A stretch of 64,000 nt of DNA from Fragum whitleyi (taxonomy: Eukaryota > Mollusca > Bivalvia > Cardiida > Cardiidae), in NCBI GenBank assembly GCA_948146395.1, contig OX411554.1, forward strand, positions 38,231,730 to 38,295,729, in the 5' to 3' direction. A program made the translations under genes and the position numbers. The notes below the pieces were generated by a model. That model had not been told where the DNA came from and did not search any database. It worked only from the letters and a program-made list of their open reading frames with translations. This document shows positions 1 to 10,922 of this stretch, one piece after another. Each line of letters starts with the position of its first letter. Within the stretch, counting starts at the first letter, position 1.

Positions 1-72
1 TTGAACGCTAAGTGAGCGATTGAGAATGGTTTTGATTGAGATGAATGTCGATTTCACGATGTAAGTAACTAT
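1..72 (+). mobile_element. MITE-A, right end only (cut by window edge)
   Basis: Holds the right subterminal region (CGCTAAGTGAGCGATTGAGA) and the right inverted repeat ending GTAAGTAACTA. The rest lies outside the window. Confidence 0.75.
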
Positions 73-114
73 ATTACTACATTTTAGGTGACGCGGCGCC
101 TGTGAGTTTTCAGT

Positions 115-235
115 CTTTTTTTGTCAATTCTAGTGTGGCTTCTCCCGGCTTCCGCTTTAATTAATTGGGTTTTCAGCCCAATCCCTATCAGTTGACATCT
201 TATTTTTCAAGATCTCTTGTTTTGTAACTCGTAAA
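115..235 (+). repeat. Direct repeat, copy 1
   Basis: About 115 bases resemble 838-958: both hold GGCTTCTCCC, TTTAATTAATT, TTTTC and ATCCC-CTATCAGTT in the same order. Unknown family; no coding potential seen. Confidence 0.6.
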
Positions 236-837
236 TTCTAAGCACCTTTGCAGTTGAAACCTAAAACTTTGTGACCTGAAGTTTTTGTACGCGTTACTTT
301 TACAGTAAAGACAATCGAGAAGTTGACCAAAATTGTGAATTTAAAATGTTTGTGCTCTGTTAAAAAAGTGACACATAAGATGCTTCTAGATTTGGGAAAA
401 ATGAATGCCTCCAGCATAGGGTTTTAGAAATGCGGCCTCTGGTTGACCTCTTCTTAAACTTATAGAGAAGTATAAGTTAGTGTCTTAAAATATAATGTTA
501 TCTGGTCGAGGTTGGGTAATTTATTATAACGAGGCTTTGCCGAGTCATTATTATTTTTCGCAGCTGAAACCGGATTACATTGAAGTTTAAAGACACTTAC
601 ATATCTTTCTCTTTATCGTGTATTTTTGAGCAATAAACTATCATAAACCCTTAAAATCAAAGAAATTCAAGTGACCGTGTATGCAAATTGTCAGACGTGC
701 ATTATCAGGTCAATACTGGCTTCATTGCATGATAAATTTATCAAATATCCATTTAACAAAGTGCTAAGGTTATATTTATTCGCACCAAGGGTCAATTATA
801 TGTCTCTTATTAAAGTGGCACGGCTAGCGCGAATCTA
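236..837. other. No gene recognised
   Basis: AT-rich sequence between two direct repeat copies. The 62-codon ORF within it lacks recognisable motifs and is not called. Confidence 0.5.
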
Positions 838-958
838 TACCCTATTTTTGTCATTTTGAGAATGGCTTCTCCCCGTTTCAAGTTTAATTAATTAGTTTTC
901 CATCCCAATATCTATCAGTTTGTGTGTTATTTTTTTAAAATCCGCTGACATAAGCTTC
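838..958 (+). repeat. Direct repeat, copy 2
   Basis: Degenerate second copy of the 115-235 repeat, about 720 bases away and in the same orientation. Confidence 0.6.
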
Positions 959-1170
959 CAAAGTAAATGAAGTTCATCTCATTTTCTGACATTTGAAGTC
1001 TTAAAACAAATAATCGCGACATGGTTTTAGATGTCTATAGAAGTCGAAAGTCAATTTTGTCTGTACTGATAAATACTTTTGATAACTTATTATTCCTTTT
1101 AGGCTTATAATTCTTTTTAGGCTTATACAAGTATAGACAAAACCCATTATTTTGTACATTTCTATAAGAA

Positions 1171-1646
1171 CGGTTAGGAACATTATGTAATTGGCAACGT
1201 GATCGGTTCTTGAATGATTTCAGAATGAATTTGAATGTGTGCGATAAGCGAATTTTGAATAAAATAAACAGAGGTACTAGGATATCAGCCATTTCATCCA
1301 GTTGAGCGAGATTTTAGGTGATTTTCTTTTAAATCACTTTAATAAAACCTACTTACTTTTCTGTTTGTGTGTCTTCGGGGACCAATCAGACAGACTCTTT
1401 AGAATAAACACAGCACCCAATAAATCATAGAATGACTTGATCAATTTCAATGAAATTGCTGATCTTTTCAATGATATCAATGCGTTGTTGAATTGATTTG
1501 GAGCGATTTCGGGTACAGTGACTTAATGATTTGAATGAATGAACGAATGAATGGATGAATGAATGAATGAATGAATGGAGCGCTCAGCGAGAGATTAAGA
1601 ATGGTCTTGATCAGATTGAATGCCAAAATCATGATGTTTATTACTG
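1171..1646 (+). mobile_element. MITE-A2 copy
   Basis: Left end CGGTTAGGAACATTATGTAA and right end ATCATGATGTTTATTACTG|TA. It has the A2 interior (GACCAATCAGACAG, a GATCAATTT segment) and a GAATGAATG run before GGAGCGCT. The internal hairpin is lost or decayed. Confidence 0.75.
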
Positions 1647-1697
1647 TATAAACAACATTGGCATTCGACCAATCTCTCAGTTGTTTAGAAGTATCTA

Positions 1698-2100
1698 CAG
1701 TTAACAACATCGTGAACTCGACACTTATTCAAATCAAAATTATTCTAAACCATTCACTCAGCCCTGCACTCATTCATTCCAAACACTAACTCGAACCATT
1801 CAAAACGCCTCAAAGGGTTTAAAAACATTTCGAAATCGTTAAAAACGATCAACATTTAATTCAAAGGGATCAAATTATTCTACGACTTTATTGGCTGATA
1901 TGGATTCTAAAGTGTCTGATTGGTCAACAAAGACACGCAAACAGAAAGGAACGTATATTGTTTTAAAGGGAGGTAAAACATATCACTAATTTTAGTCATA
2001 TTGAATTACCTATCTTTAATTTCACTTAAAACTCGCTCCACATACTCATTCAATTTCATTCCAAAATTATCCATTACCTTGGAATCTCACAGATCGTAGT
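1698..2100 (-). mobile_element. MITE-A2 copy, one end decayed
   Basis: Begins TA|CAGTTAACAACATCGTGAA. The A2 interior includes CGATCAACATTTAATTCAAA and TGTCTGATTGGTC. The hairpin is worn and the far terminal repeat is mutated near 2080-2100. Confidence 0.75.
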
Positions 2101-2232
2101 TTAATACATTGTTCTTTGATTTTCATGCCTAATTTCGCCAGCGTTCGTCATACTTTTCAAACCACCTGGGATTCCAAAGAATTTCACGTTGTATATATAT
2201 GTTGCAAAATATCCCGCGTTAAATGACAAATA

Positions 2233-2415
2233 CAGTAAGTGACATCGTGAAATTGACATTTACCTCGATCAAAACCATTCAACATCACCCCAATCGCTCC
2301 AAAACGCTCCGAATAGCTAAAAAAGAAAGATTCGAAATCGTTTATAACGATCATTAATTCATTCAAATCGATCAAATGATAGCACTTTCTATTTTCGGAT
2401 ATGGATTTCAAAGCT
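2233..2415 (-). mobile_element. MITE-A2 fragment
   Basis: Starts TA|CAGTAAGTGACATCGTGAA and stops within the A2 interior, directly before the next MITE-A copy; the half with the hairpin is gone. Confidence 0.7.
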
Positions 2416-2420
2416 GAATA

Positions 2421-2878
2421 CAGTTAGTTTCATCGTGAAATTGACATTCACTTCAATCAAAACCATTCAAAACCGCTCACTCAGCGCTCCAATCATTCAT
2501 TCCAAACAATCACCCAAACCATTCAAAAACGCTCAAACCCATTGAAAGATATTGAATCAACAACTTCATTCAAAATTCAAACTTGGATGAAGAAAAATCG
2601 CGATTTTCACAGACATAATTTAAAAATGTAAGCGTGTAATAGGTTCTTGAACAAATAGGAAGTTATCTACAGAATTTGTTTGCATATTTCATTAAAGGGA
2701 GGTAATCAATATCACTAATTTTGTTCATCCTGAACAAAATTTGTGATATAGGATTATCCCCCCGCCCCCAACCACCCCCATCGAATTCACTCAAAACTCG
2801 CTCCACACAGTCATTCAATTTCATTCCTTGATCAAGCCTTGATCATTCACCTTGTAAATTTCACGATATTGTTAACCG
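2421..2878 (-). mobile_element. MITE-A1 copy
   Basis: Complete, from TA|CAGTTAGTTTCATCGTGAA to CACGATATTGTTAACCG|TA. Interior A1 (ATCGCGATTTTCAC). Hairpin TTTTGTTCATCCTGAACAAA. A C-rich run sits where the TTACCTCCC arm is expected. Confidence 0.85.
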
Positions 2879-2888
2879 TATCCGAATA

Positions 2889-3247
2889 TCCCGACAAGAT
2901 AAACAAACAGGAATATAGATTGAATTTTTTAAGGGAGTTAATACAGTATCGCTAATTTTGTCAAATTTCGAAGAAATTAGAGATATGTTTTACCTCCATT
3001 GAATTTCATTCACAACTCGTTTTACACATTCATTCAATATCCTGACAAGATAAATAAACAGGAAAATAGATTAAAATTTTAAAGGGAGGTAATACAGTAT
3101 CGCAAATTTTGTCAAATTTGGAAGAAATTAGAGATATGCTTTAGCTCCCTTGAATTTCATTCACAACTCGCTCTACACATTAATTCAATATCATTCCAAA
3201 ATAATTCCTTAATCATTCACCTTGTCAATTTCACTATCTTATTGACT
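2889..3247 (-). mobile_element. MITE-A fragment with a 150-bp internal tandem duplication
   Basis: The hairpin region is present twice in tandem: CCGACAAGATAAA at 2891 and CCTGACAAGATAAA at 3041 start two units of 150 bases, each with an AAGGGAG...CTCC hairpin and CATTCACAACTCG. The right end decays at TATCTTATTGACTGA. The distal part of the element is absent. Confidence 0.65.
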
Positions 3248-3763
3248 GAATAAACATTTAGGCCGGAGTTATGAACTTTTATGCCTTAAATTAGAAGAAA
3301 CGATTTAATTATCCAATTAGATTTGTAAAAAAAAGGATCAAAGGAAATATATATGAGAAAATTGCAATTTGAAACCGTCAGATATTTCCTTATCACTGTG
3401 TCGATTACCCGATAAGCGTGTAAGAATCATTGCTAATTATTGAGATCTGCCATACTAAAAAGGGACCAGTTTTGGAAAATCACGGGTCGCACAGGTACAG
3501 TCGTAAGGAAATGAATAAACAAATAATAATGATAATAATAATGAAAAAAGAAAATTAAGCTTTTTAGCAAGTGTGTAATATTACGAAAAAGTTTTAAGTG
3601 CGTCATTTTACGAAAAAAAAATTATTCAGAATTGGTACTGCGATGCCTCAGCACCTAAGAACTTAAATGTATACTTAAGTATGTAGTCCTGGCTCACTCG
3701 CAATTGTTTCATAATTCGAATTTCGCCACAAACGATTAAATATTAGAACATATATACATAGAT
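3248..3763. other. No gene recognised
   Basis: AT-rich DNA. A worn copy of the palindrome arm that follows is visible at 3700-3730 (CAATTGTTTCATAATTCGAA). Confidence 0.4.
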
Positions 3764-3848
3764 CAATTTTAACAGTCAATTGTTTCATAATCCAAATTTC
3801 AGTACATTACTGTAATTTGGATTATGAAACAATTGACTGTTAAAATTG
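3764..3848. repeat. Near-perfect 85-bp palindrome
   Basis: Arms CAATTTTAACAGTCAATTG...ATCC and its complement surround a short centre, CAGTACATTACTG, itself an inverted repeat. It would form a strong hairpin. Probably a small palindromic MITE. Confidence 0.75.
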
Positions 3849-4500
3849 TTTGATTATCTAGAAGTCATGGTGTCAAATTACAAAGTTCCTGGTTGGGTTA
3901 CAAATCTGAGTTAGAGAAAAAGTTTCAAAAGAAAGCTACTGTAGGATATGGCAATTTGAATTTTGACTATGTTTAAAGGGACAAATGACGTGTAATGCAG
4001 ACTAAATTAGCTCATTATTTTTTAATAAAACTTAAGATCATCAATAAAAACGCTTCATTAATTATTCATGAGAACAAGAAAATACTAGCAAGTAGTCCCA
4101 GGGTCGAAAACATTCGGAACATCGCTCGGACTTTACCGTAAACTGGAAAGTACCTCGGACGTAAGTGTAGAAATCTTGGGTCATTTTTTAGGTAATTCGG
4201 TTCTGGTGGTAATTCGCTTATTTAATACGCTTGAAGAATTTTTTTTATTTTTTTCCGAATGTATGACGAGATCTTTTGGGCATATTATAACTATAAGGCA
4301 AAACGCAGTAAAACACTCCGTTCTGTTATCAAATTTTATCTTATAACTATACAAATATCCGTGTGATAATATCCCGTATGATATTTTTTATGATATCACA
4401 TAGTTATTTTTAGAACAATTATATAACGCGGTTATTTTTAGAAACTTGCATTTCTGTTAGAAAATCTACGAAAACAAGGCAAACATGGGTTATAAGATAA
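3849..4500. other. No gene; repeat debris
   Basis: Holds a degenerate piece (4265-4345, CATATTATAACTATAAGGCAA) also seen near 27070. No coding sequence recognised. Confidence 0.4.
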
Positions 4501-4655
4501 AAATAAAACGTACTTAGTGTATTGTATGAAAAAATATCTAACTCGGTTTTTGGAATTGATAATTGTCTCGACAGAGCCTCGACAATGATCAATTCTCCCA
4601 ACCTCATTAGATATTTTTTTTCTCATACAAAACAGTAAGTACGTATTATATATAT
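4501..4655. mobile_element. MITE-K palindromic copy
   Basis: Inverted arms ACGTACTTAGTGTATTGTAT...ATATCTAAC and GTTAGATATT...ACAAAACAGTAAGTACGT flank a centre with CTCGAC inverted repeats. Related halves occur at 14946-15010 and 51294-51365. Confidence 0.7.
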
Positions 4656-4662
4656 AATACGA

Positions 4663-4822
4663 CCACCTTTATTATTTCGTTGATTTTGTAATAGGAACGT
4701 CATCCTCAGCTAGATCGTTGATTTTTGTGTCGTTATATAAACTCACGTGCGAAATGACTCGCTTTCATGGCTACGCCCATATTATTCCCGAGGTCTTTTC
4801 CGTCGAATCGCCGAAGGTTCCC
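4663..4822 (+). repeat. Repeat family J, copy 1
   Basis: About 150 bases match the reverse complement of 26926-27074, including AACGTCATCCT, ATCGTTGAT, ATATAAAC, CACGTGCGAA and GTCTTTTCCGT. A dispersed non-coding repeat of unknown class. Confidence 0.65.
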
Positions 4823-4906
4823 GATTGGGTCGAAAAATGCAGTTTATGGAATGGAGCGACTGTTGGTAACCAGATGACGGTTCAAATGTTTTGCATGCAA
4901 ATAATT

Positions 4907-4941
4907 TTTAAGTTGGAATGCGGAGCAATTCCAACTTAGAT
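4907..4941. repeat. Short hairpin
   Basis: TAAGTTGGAATGCGG / AGCAATTCCAACTTA form a 13-bp stem. Probably part of a decayed palindromic element. Confidence 0.5.
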
Positions 4942-5258
4942 TTAACAAAACCGCAAAATGAACACAAGATAAATTCATTTCGGGTTTTTTGATAACACAC
5001 ATCACGTGAACAGGATGTGAATACACTACGGCCTATTTTATATATCTCAACTTGACATAGATATACATTTTATTTAATCAAAAGGAAATAATCCTGTACA
5101 ATTACACAACTATTACTTCATGTACATTATTAACACGCTAATTCATGATTTAAACGATATTTATCGAAATTTGCGCACGAATTTACTAGTATCACATGTT
5201 TACATTACTATATTTGGAAATCATATGATAAGTCAAGTCAAATAAGGTCAGCTATTGA
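4942..5258. other. No gene recognised
   Basis: AT-rich; nothing beyond short ORFs. Confidence 0.4.
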
Positions 5259-5395
5259 AAATAGCACTAGCCAATCACGTGATCTGCTTATTTGGCAATG
5301 TCGCGATCTGGTTTCTCAGTATTGTGGCAATAGCACAGGCCAATCACGTGTTCTGCTTATTCGGTAATGTCGCGACCTCTTTTCGTAGAATTATG
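5259..5395 (+). repeat. 69-bp tandem duplication with CCAATCACGTG motifs
   Basis: TAGCACTAGCCAATCACGTG at 5262 and TAGCACAGGCCAATCACGTG at 5331 begin two units of 69 bases, each followed by CTGCTTATT(T/C)GG(C/T)AATGTCGCGA. Each unit holds a CCAAT box overlapping an E-box (CACGTG). A regulatory role is only a possibility. Confidence 0.7.
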
Positions 5396-5795
5396 TTATA
5401 GCTTCTTTTAAAGGTATAGTTTCTCTTTCTGAACGACCTTTTCACACATTTAACTTATGACAAATTGTTATATTGTACATTTCAGTCTACAGTTACAAAA
5501 TAAAAATCTTTAGTTTTTCTTAAAGTGAAGATACACTTTTAAAGTTAATAAATATTTTTGCAACATATTGTCGTTTCTTTTCCGTCATATCGCAGTTATC
5601 TACATGAATGTTTCATTGTCAAAGCCCAAAAGTCATCAAATAAAATCCTGGCCACCACATCTTTAATGGAATTGTGAATATCTTTGCCCAATTGCATTCC
5701 ATCACCAAAATAACTTGCCATTTGAAACAGACCTACTAGTTCAACTTGTTTTCTTTACATTCTTGCACATCAACATGTTTAAGAGCACCATCATA
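5396..5795. other. No gene recognised
   Basis: AT-rich stretch with no repeat or coding signal identified. Confidence 0.4.
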
Positions 5796-6234
5796 CAGTT
5801 ATTTACATCGTGAAATTGACATTCATCTCAATTAAAAACATTCTTAATCGCTCACTCAGCGCTCCATTCATTCATTTCAAACACTCACTCAAACCATTCA
5901 AAACTCTTAAAATTACTCAATAAATAAGATCAACTTGTACATTCAAAATGAATAAAGCATTTTAGAACGAAATCGCGATTTCACTGACATAATTGAAATT
6001 TAAAGCGTCTGATTGCTTCTTGGCAAAATATAAAGCTATTGGTGGAACTTTCATGCATTTTTTATTAAATGGAGGTTTTACATGTCGCTAATTTTGTTCG
6101 TCCTGAACAAAATAAGCGACAGTGGATTCCCTTTCTGAAATTTCACTCAAAACTCACTCCGCTCACTCATTCAACATCATTCCTAAATCATTCCTAAATC
6201 GTGCACTTTATCAATTTTACGATGTTATTAACTA
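5796..6234 (-). mobile_element. MITE-A1 copy
   Basis: Starts TA|CAGTTATTTACATCGTGAA and ends ACGATGTTATTAACTA. A1 interior (AATCGCGATTTCACTGACAT). Hairpin CGCTAATTTTGTTCGTCC/GAACAAAATAAGCG. Confidence 0.85.
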
Positions 6235-6284
6235 AACCCAAAACTCAGAAGTAGAGGAGCACATATTGATTTCGTCATGTCTGT

Positions 6285-6620
6285 CAGTCAATTGACCTTT
6301 TGCTTTCCGCTAGCTAAACGGAGAAGCAATTGACCTGCAATAACGAAACTTTACACAAATATTGCCCATGACCCAAAGAAATACCCTATTGTTTCGGGAT
6401 CATACATGTCACGGTCATAAGTTACCTTTAACTGTTAACAGTGTCCACTCTAACTGAACAACCAATTGACCCAAATCATAAAACTTGACACAAATGTTGT
6501 CAATAACCCAAGAAAGTGCCAAATTTTGGAGTCACGAAGATCGAAGTTATAATTGAACTTCTTCCAAGAATTGTCTTGCGATTCCAATTCATGAAGTAAA
6601 CGACTTCCCTGCGATAAAAG
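6285..6620. repeat. Degenerate tandem repeat, about two units
   Basis: Units of about 135 bases share CAATTGACC, AAACTT-ACACAAAT-TTG and ACCCAA-GAAA. Looks like a worn core from a tandem-repeat-bearing element; no end hairpins seen. Confidence 0.5.
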
Positions 6621-6804
6621 CTTTTCATCAAGGACAAAGCGCTGGTTGAGGTCCACTTTGCGACAATTCTATTTAAAAATGTAATTGATAACTCAAATGG
6701 AGCAGAAGTCATTTTAAAAATAACATAGAAACTGTTTTGAGTGTATAAGTGTCCGCCTCTGCGTCCATAAGTCGGCTATATGGTCCATATCATTTTCTTC
6801 CTTT

Positions 6805-7776
6805 TTAGCTCACCTGATCACTACGTGCTCAAGGGAAGCTTTTAGGATCACCCTGACTCCGTCGTCCTTCGTGTGTCATCAACTTTCTTAAAACCTTTTC
6901 TTCTCCTTAACCGCTGGGCCGATTTCAATAAAATTTTGACAGAATGTTCCCTGGATGACCTACTTCAAATTCTTTGCTATTCTTATAATACACAAATATG
7001 GGCGTGGTAGGGCGGGGCTTGTTTTGAGCCAGAATTCTTTGAACGACATCTTCTCCTGAACCACTCGGCCGATTTCAATGAAACTTTACCGGAATGTTCC
7101 CTGGGTGACCCTTTTTAAAAAATCTTCGCTAAATTCAGATAATCTCCAAATAAGGGCTTGGTATGGCGGGGCTTATTTTGAGACAGAAATCTTTGAACGA
7201 CATCTCCCCCTGAAACACTGGGCCGATTTCAATAAAACTTTGCCAGAATATTCCAGGGGTGACCCTTTTTAATAATTGTTCGTGAAATTTTGATTGGCCC
7301 ATAAATATTGACTTGGCAGGGTGGGCCTAATTTTGAGCTTGAAATCTCTTCCTGAACCACTGGGCCAATGTCTGTGAATGTTCCTTGGGTAGCGCTTTTG
7401 ACGTGGCAGGGCGGGCCTAATTTTGAGCTTGAAATCTCTTCCCAAACCACTGGGCCAATGTTTGTGAATGTTCCTTGGGTAGCGCTTTTGGAAAATTGTT
7501 CACGCAATTTTGATTTGTCCATAAATATTGATGTGGCAGGGCGGGACTTATTTAAGCCCAGGACTTTTGAAAGACATCTCCTCCTGAACCACTTGGCCGA
7601 TTTCAATGAAACCTTACCAGAACGTTCCTTTGGAGACCATCTTCAATATTGTTTGCAAAGTTTTTTTTCAACTATTAGGCAAATTTAAATGAAACTTTGT
7701 CAGAAAGTTTCTTGGAAGAGATCCACCGGACAGATCGGATTCAGGACAGCGGTTTAGGACCATTTTAGTCCTCTTG
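6805..7776 (+). mobile_element. Hairpin-ended element with tandem-repeat core (pearl/Helentron-like), P1
   Basis: Begins with a worn stem-loop AGCTCACCTGATCAC...GTGCTCAAGGG followed by a CGTCGTCC-rich stretch, and ends AGGACCATTTTAGTCCTCTTG. The core holds about five degenerate units with CCTGAACCACT-GGCCGATTTCA and GGGCGTGGTAGGGCGGGGCT. A shortened unit of about 90 bases is duplicated at 7310-7490. Same end hairpins as P2-P4 but a different core. Non-autonomous; no protein encoded. Confidence 0.75.
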
Positions 7777-8200
7777 TTATGATCTTTCTTCCATCAGTTG
7801 CAGGCTTGTATAGTGAATCAGGGGTTTAAGCGTCTCTCGTTGTTGAAATACATTGATTTATATACGCCCGTCAAAAGACGAGACGTATTATGTGATCACC
7901 TGTGGTGGAAGGGAGGCGTGAGCTTCGTTAGTGGCTTGAGGTCACCGTGTCTTGGACGCATTCCAACTTATCAGTACTTTCAGTACTTTGATTAAATAGA
8001 TTAGTTGGGTTGCACTTGTCTAACAAATCAAAACTAGTTTTGTCGAATGTCGGGCAGAATCTTTTTCAACATCGTGCAACATTTTATTTGATTGGATTTT
8101 TACGTCACTTTTAACCTCATTTCCTAATGGTAGTACCTCTACCTACTACTCTCCATTGTCCATCAGGACCACAATCACAGTATTCTAATAGAACAGCCAG
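7777..8200. other. No gene recognised
   Basis: A 65-codon ORF is present without recognisable motifs. No repeat identified. Confidence 0.4.
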
Positions 8201-8325
8201 CAGTAAATAACACCGTGAAATTGACAAGGTGAGGGATTTCGGAATGATTTCGGAATGACATTGAATGATGGATTATAGAATTCGATGAAAGAAATGTAAT
8301 ACAATATATCTAATTTCGCCCAAAT
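8201..8325 (+). mobile_element. MITE-A fragment (left end)
   Basis: CAGTAAATAACACCGTGAAATTGACA followed by the left subterminal block GGAATGATTTCGGAATGACA; fades out within the hairpin. Confidence 0.7.
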
Positions 8326-8544
8326 AGGACATAACATATCAAAATTTACATTTTTTGTTCTATTCTTAGTTGGCCAAAAGATAAAAGGGTGTTACCACAA
8401 CGTGATACAATCGTTTTGCGTAGAAAGTGGTGATCGGTGCATGCGGAACAAAAATCTTGCTCCTAGAAAACAACACGCAATAAACCTCTGTTCAGGGAAT
8501 ATTAGATTATGATATCTGCTATCCATCAAAAGATGGGTTCTTTA

Positions 8545-8966
8545 CAGGTAATAACATCGTAAAATTGACAATCATTCCGAACAAAATCATGCGAAATCAT
8601 TCACTAAGCGCTCCATAAAATTCATTCCGAACACTCACTCAAATCGATCAAAAGCGCCCAAAAATCATTAGAAAACATTTCCAGATCGTTCTAAACGATC
8701 AACATTTAATTCAAATCGATCATTTTTTTCTATTATTTCATTGGTTGATGTGGATTTTAAAGTGTCTGACAGACAAAAAGAAAAGCACGTATATTTTATT
8801 AAAGGAAGGTAATAAAAATCGCTAATTTTGTTCATTTTGAACAAATTAGCGATATTTCATTACCCCACTTCATTCTCACTCAAACTCGCTCAACACGCTC
8901 ATTCAAGTTCATTCCAAAATAATTCAAAAGTCATTCATATTTTCAATTTCACGATATTATTAACTG
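8545..8966 (-). mobile_element. MITE-A2 copy
   Basis: Nearly complete: CAGGTAATAACATCGTAAAA to TTTCACGATATTATTAACTG. A2 interior with CGATCAACATTTAATTCAAA. Hairpin ATCGCTAATTTTGTTCA/TGAACAAATTAGCGAT. Confidence 0.85.
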
Positions 8967-9189
8967 TGCCATCAATGTATGACATTGGTGTAGAGTAAGC
9001 TATAAAAGGCAACAACAAACGCTATTTCTCGTACATATAACCATGTCGGTTGAGTGAGATCTATAGAGACATAGGAATTACCAATTCTTGAGTTCAGATT
9101 AGTATACTTTGGCAACAACAGAAGAAAAAAAATAGATAGAGACGATTTTTTCCGAAGGAGAACCATGCGTCCTTTATGAAGTATGGTGT

Positions 9190-9488
9190 ATTTATTTATT
9201 ACCTTCCTTTAATAAAATATGCATACACGTTCAATGAATAGTTCTCTACGTTTTTCGAACCCATCATACGCCTACAAAATTAATTTATGTCATTGAAGTC
9301 TTGGAAACTAACTCCCATTTTTTATTGTGAATGTAGATGTTGATCTTATCATTTTTAGTGAATTTGGAGCGTTTTTGAATTGTTTGAAGGAATGTTTGGA
9401 ATGAATGAATGAATGAATGGAGCGCTTAGTGAGTGATTTGGAATTGTTTTGATCGAGATGAACGTCCATTTTACGATATTGTTTACTG
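9190..9488 (+). mobile_element. MITE-A1, left third missing
   Basis: Starts at the right hairpin arm (TTACCTTCCTTTAATAAAAT) and continues to TTTTACGATATTGTTTACTG|TA with GAATGAATGAATGGAGCGC. Confidence 0.75.
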
Positions 9489-9764
9489 TAGTTGAGATTC
9501 GAACAATATAAACTATGTACTTGATGACATGATCTGAATATACTGTCTTCTGCAAATATCATGGTTTATTAATACATAAGAATCAAACGATAACATATTG
9601 AGCAATAATTGTTTAACAGATGAATGCGAATACAAGCAAGGGTGTACTTAACCAATCGGCTCTTTTTCTCATGTCTCCCGAACATGCGAGCATGCTACAC
9701 AATTAACCGAGGTATGCAGTTGTTTTTACTTTTCGTCTATCATTCCATCATACCTTTACATACA

Positions 9765-10165
9765 TATCAGTCAATCTGGCTGTGAAAAAGATATACAGCT
9801 CGTGTATCCCTGTTCTATAACTTATGGTGTACTGTAGGGACCTTATGTATACATGAAGTTGAGTACGCCAGCACGCGTATATACAGTAATCGATGCCATT
9901 TAATTGGCACCAATAACTATCGGTGCTTATTAAACATTCTAATTTAGTCATTTTGTTTGCTGGTGTAAAATTTGATGCGTTTGATTGATCCACGAATACA
10001 CACAAATCTAGTTAAAGAACGGTGCACAATATTGATAAAGGAAGGCAATTAAATATTGCTAATTTCGTTCACTTTGAACGAAATCGTAAATATTTTATTA
10101 CCGACCTTTCATATCATCAAAATCTCGTTCCTCCTCCTTATTCAATATCAGTCTATCTGGCTGTG
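9765..10165 (-). mobile_element. Divergent MITE-A relative, copy 1
   Basis: Flanked by ATCAGTCAATCTGGCTGTGAA and CAGTCTATCTGGCTGTGAAA. The interior holds TTGCTAATTTCGTTCACTTTG/GAACGAAAT hairpin arms and GCGTTTGATTGATCCACGAA. A similar block order recurs at 10375-10770. Confidence 0.5.
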
Positions 10166-10182
10166 AAATATATGGAATGTTT

Positions 10183-10357
10183 TTGATTGATTGATTGATT
10201 GAATGGGGTTTTACGCCGCTTTCAACATTATTTCAGTTATATCGCGGCGGCTGGAGCACCTAACAATGGATTCCTGGTATTTCTCACACCCGTACTACCA
10301 TTACATCCTTTCCTAGCCTCCAGCTGCTATCTCACATAGGTCTACGATTATCGACCC
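10183..10357 (-). mobile_element. SINE fragment (3' body and tail, no tRNA head)
   Basis: On the minus strand it ends GCGGCGTAAAACCCCATTC then (AATC)n. It matches the body of the full SINE at 22759-23038 (GGAATCC-TTGTTAGGTGCTCC, CCGCCGCGATATAAC). Confidence 0.75.
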
Positions 10358-10374
10358 ATTGGTGTGGAATGTTT

Positions 10375-10770
10375 TTGTTTCCATGTTCTAAGAACATGTA
10401 CTTATGGTGTACCTTGGGGACCAAACCTTTTCATCAAGTCAAGAACGACAGCATTCGTAAATACTATTATCAACGCCGTATAATTGGCGCTCATTCTATG
10501 TAAAATTAATCTTTTTCGTTTTTATTTCGCATTTTTTCTGGTATAAAGTCTTGAGCGTCTGATTAGTCAGCGATGACGCAGAAATCAATCTATAGAACAG
10601 TACACATAGTTTACAAAAGGAACGTTACACAATATTGCTAGTATCGCTCACTTCAAACGAAATAGGAAATGTACAATAATATCCCTTTTATATAACCCAA
10701 AATCGATCCTCTCACTCGTTCAATTTCAATCTTAAATAATGCAACAATGTACACATTTGTCAATCTGACT
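10375..10770 (-). mobile_element. Divergent MITE-A relative, copy 2
   Basis: Shares CTTATGGTGTAC, AATTGGC, GAGCGTCTGATTAGTC and an AATATTGCTAG...hairpin with the 9765-10165 copy, and ends at GTCAATCTGACTG. Confidence 0.45.
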
Positions 10771-10922
10771 GTACAGTTAGCAACAATGAGAAATTGACAC
10801 TCCTCTTAATCAAAACAATTCTAAATCGCTCACTCAGTTTTCATTCCAAAAACTCACTCAAACCATTCAAAAACACTCAAAATAACTAAAAAATAAGATC
10901 AGCAACTACCTTCAAAATGAAA

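Noticed and set aside
7229..7688. ORFs of 125 and 106 codons on opposite strands
   Set aside because: Both lie in the tandem-repeat core of element P1 and repeat the same short blocks.
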